Positions 33,169 to 33,510 of a stretch of 33,510 nt of DNA are shown here, in pieces (the first letter of the stretch is position 1; each line of letters begins with the position of its first letter). The stretch comes from Gemmata sp. Its GTDB lineage: Bacteria > Planctomycetota > Planctomycetia > Gemmatales > Gemmataceae. The DNA lies in assembly GCA_022843445.1 (NCBI GenBank), contig JALHNS010000026.1, forward strand, positions 1-33,510. The letters run 5' to 3'. A model generated the notes under the pieces. It saw nothing but the letters and a program-made list of their open reading frames with translations, was not told the DNA's origin and made no database searches. A program made the translations under genes and the position numbers.

Positions 33169-33408
33169 GTGGAAAAAAGCCAACACACGAGCGCGTACGC
33201 GCGGCTGACCGCGGCCCTGCGCGGGGCCCGCGAGCGCGCGGGGCTGACCCAGGCCGAGGTCGCGGAGCGGCTCGGGCTGTACGCGTCGTTCGTGTCGAAG
33301 GTCGAGAGCGGCGAGCGCCGCATCGACGTGATCGAGCTCGCCCGGTTCTGCGCGCTGTACGGGCTCACGCTCGTCGCGTTCCTCCGCTCCGCCGACCTCG
33401 CCGACTAA
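33169..33408 (+). CDS. XRE-family transcriptional regulator
   Basis: A 79-residue single-domain regulator from GTG 33169 with AGGTGG about 4 nt upstream. The helix-turn-helix is textbook: LRGARERAGLTQAEVAERLGL, then ASFVSKVESGERRIDVIELARFC, ending LVAFL. It is divergently transcribed from the GYF_2 membrane protein and has an inverted repeat in the shared upstream region, so autoregulation and control of the neighbour are likely. It is not closely similar to the XRE protein at 29931. Confidence 0.88.
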   Translation: MEKSQHTSAYARLTAALRGARERAGLTQAEVAERLGLYASFVSKVESGERRIDVIELARFCALYGLTLVAFLRSADLAD

Positions 33409-33412
33409 GTTC

Positions 33413-33440
33413 CGCCGCGCCGGCGCGGGCCGGCGCGGCG
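33413..33440 (+). terminator. Strong hairpin after XRE gene
   Basis: CGCCGCGCCGGC (33413-33424) pairs perfectly with GCCGGCGCGGCG (33429-33440), loop GCGG, starting 5 nt after the XRE stop codon. No T-run follows on either strand, so it is either a T-less terminator or an mRNA-stabilising stem. It also lies between convergent genes. Confidence 0.5.
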
Positions 33441-33468
33441 CGGGCACTCGGCGCTGACCGCGTGTGGG

Positions 33469-33510
33469 TCACTCGTCGCGGAGGGCGAGGATCAGGCGCA
33501 CGGTGGGCGC
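33469..33510 (-). CDS. C-terminal tail of a gene beyond the right edge
   Basis: On the minus strand the last 13 codons read APTVRLILALRDE and end in TGA at 33469. The helical, Leu/Arg-rich tail and its position before the shared hairpin fit the end of a real gene entering from outside. Only the end is seen, so no function can be given. Confidence 0.35.
   Translation of the reverse strand, partial: APTVRLILALRDE

Noticed and set aside
1-33510. CRISPR arrays, cas genes or rRNA genes
   Set aside because: No regularly spaced repeats of suitable length, no Cas motifs and no rRNA-like segments were seen.

Overview
The window is about 33.5 kb of GC-rich DNA (roughly two-thirds G+C by eye). It most likely comes from a planctomycete of the Gemmata group. 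The evidence is paired ECF sigma factors and transmembrane Ser/Thr kinases of the planctomycete type, a DUF1580 protein, a GYF_2-domain membrane protein, and several small proteins whose opening motifs are common in that group. This assignment comes from recognising families, not from a search.

Layout, left to right. (1) 1-6545, minus strand: two tandem modules, each an ECF sigma factor followed by a Ser/Thr kinase; one kinase carries a C-terminal WD40-like propeller, the other runs off the left edge. (2) 6861-8068: two small planctomycete-type genes of unknown function. (3) 8610-11013, minus strand: a small protein, a Toprim-domain primase broken by a frameshift, and another small protein. 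(4) 11405-12972: an excisionase-like HTH protein, a tyrosine integrase, and a lone 3' part of a tRNA-Val(CAC) gene that starts exactly at the anticodon loop, the scar of site-specific recombination. (5) 13380-18762, plus strand: a two-part winged-helix-like protein, a DUF1580 protein, a family B DNA polymerase with an intact proofreading exonuclease, and two small translationally coupled genes. One of these resembles the small gene at 9152. (6) 29931-19191, minus strand: a defence locus. A short XRE regulator and a 20-bp near-palindrome precede hsdM, a DUF262/HNH protein, hsdS, a phospholipase-D-type nuclease, hsdR and a last frameshifted gene. Five of the six genes are joined by 4-nt stop/start overlaps or tight spacing typical of one polycistronic unit. 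(7) 30051-33510: a possible lipoprotein, a complete IS5-family element with its target duplication, a 119-bp inverted-repeat segment, a GYF/HEAT-like membrane protein, a divergent XRE regulator with an operator, and the tail of a further gene.

How the parts fit. Regions 3-6 look like nested or tandem integrative elements at a tRNA-Val gene. Each carries replication functions (primase on the left, PolB on the right), and the right-hand part carries a type I restriction system with two extra nuclease-type genes. The combination of PolB, tRNA attachment site and type I R-M recalls pipolins, but whether this polymerase is a primer-independent PolB cannot be told from sequence alone. The most notable candidate new system is the six-gene R-M operon with embedded DUF262/HNH and PLD genes and its own upstream regulator.
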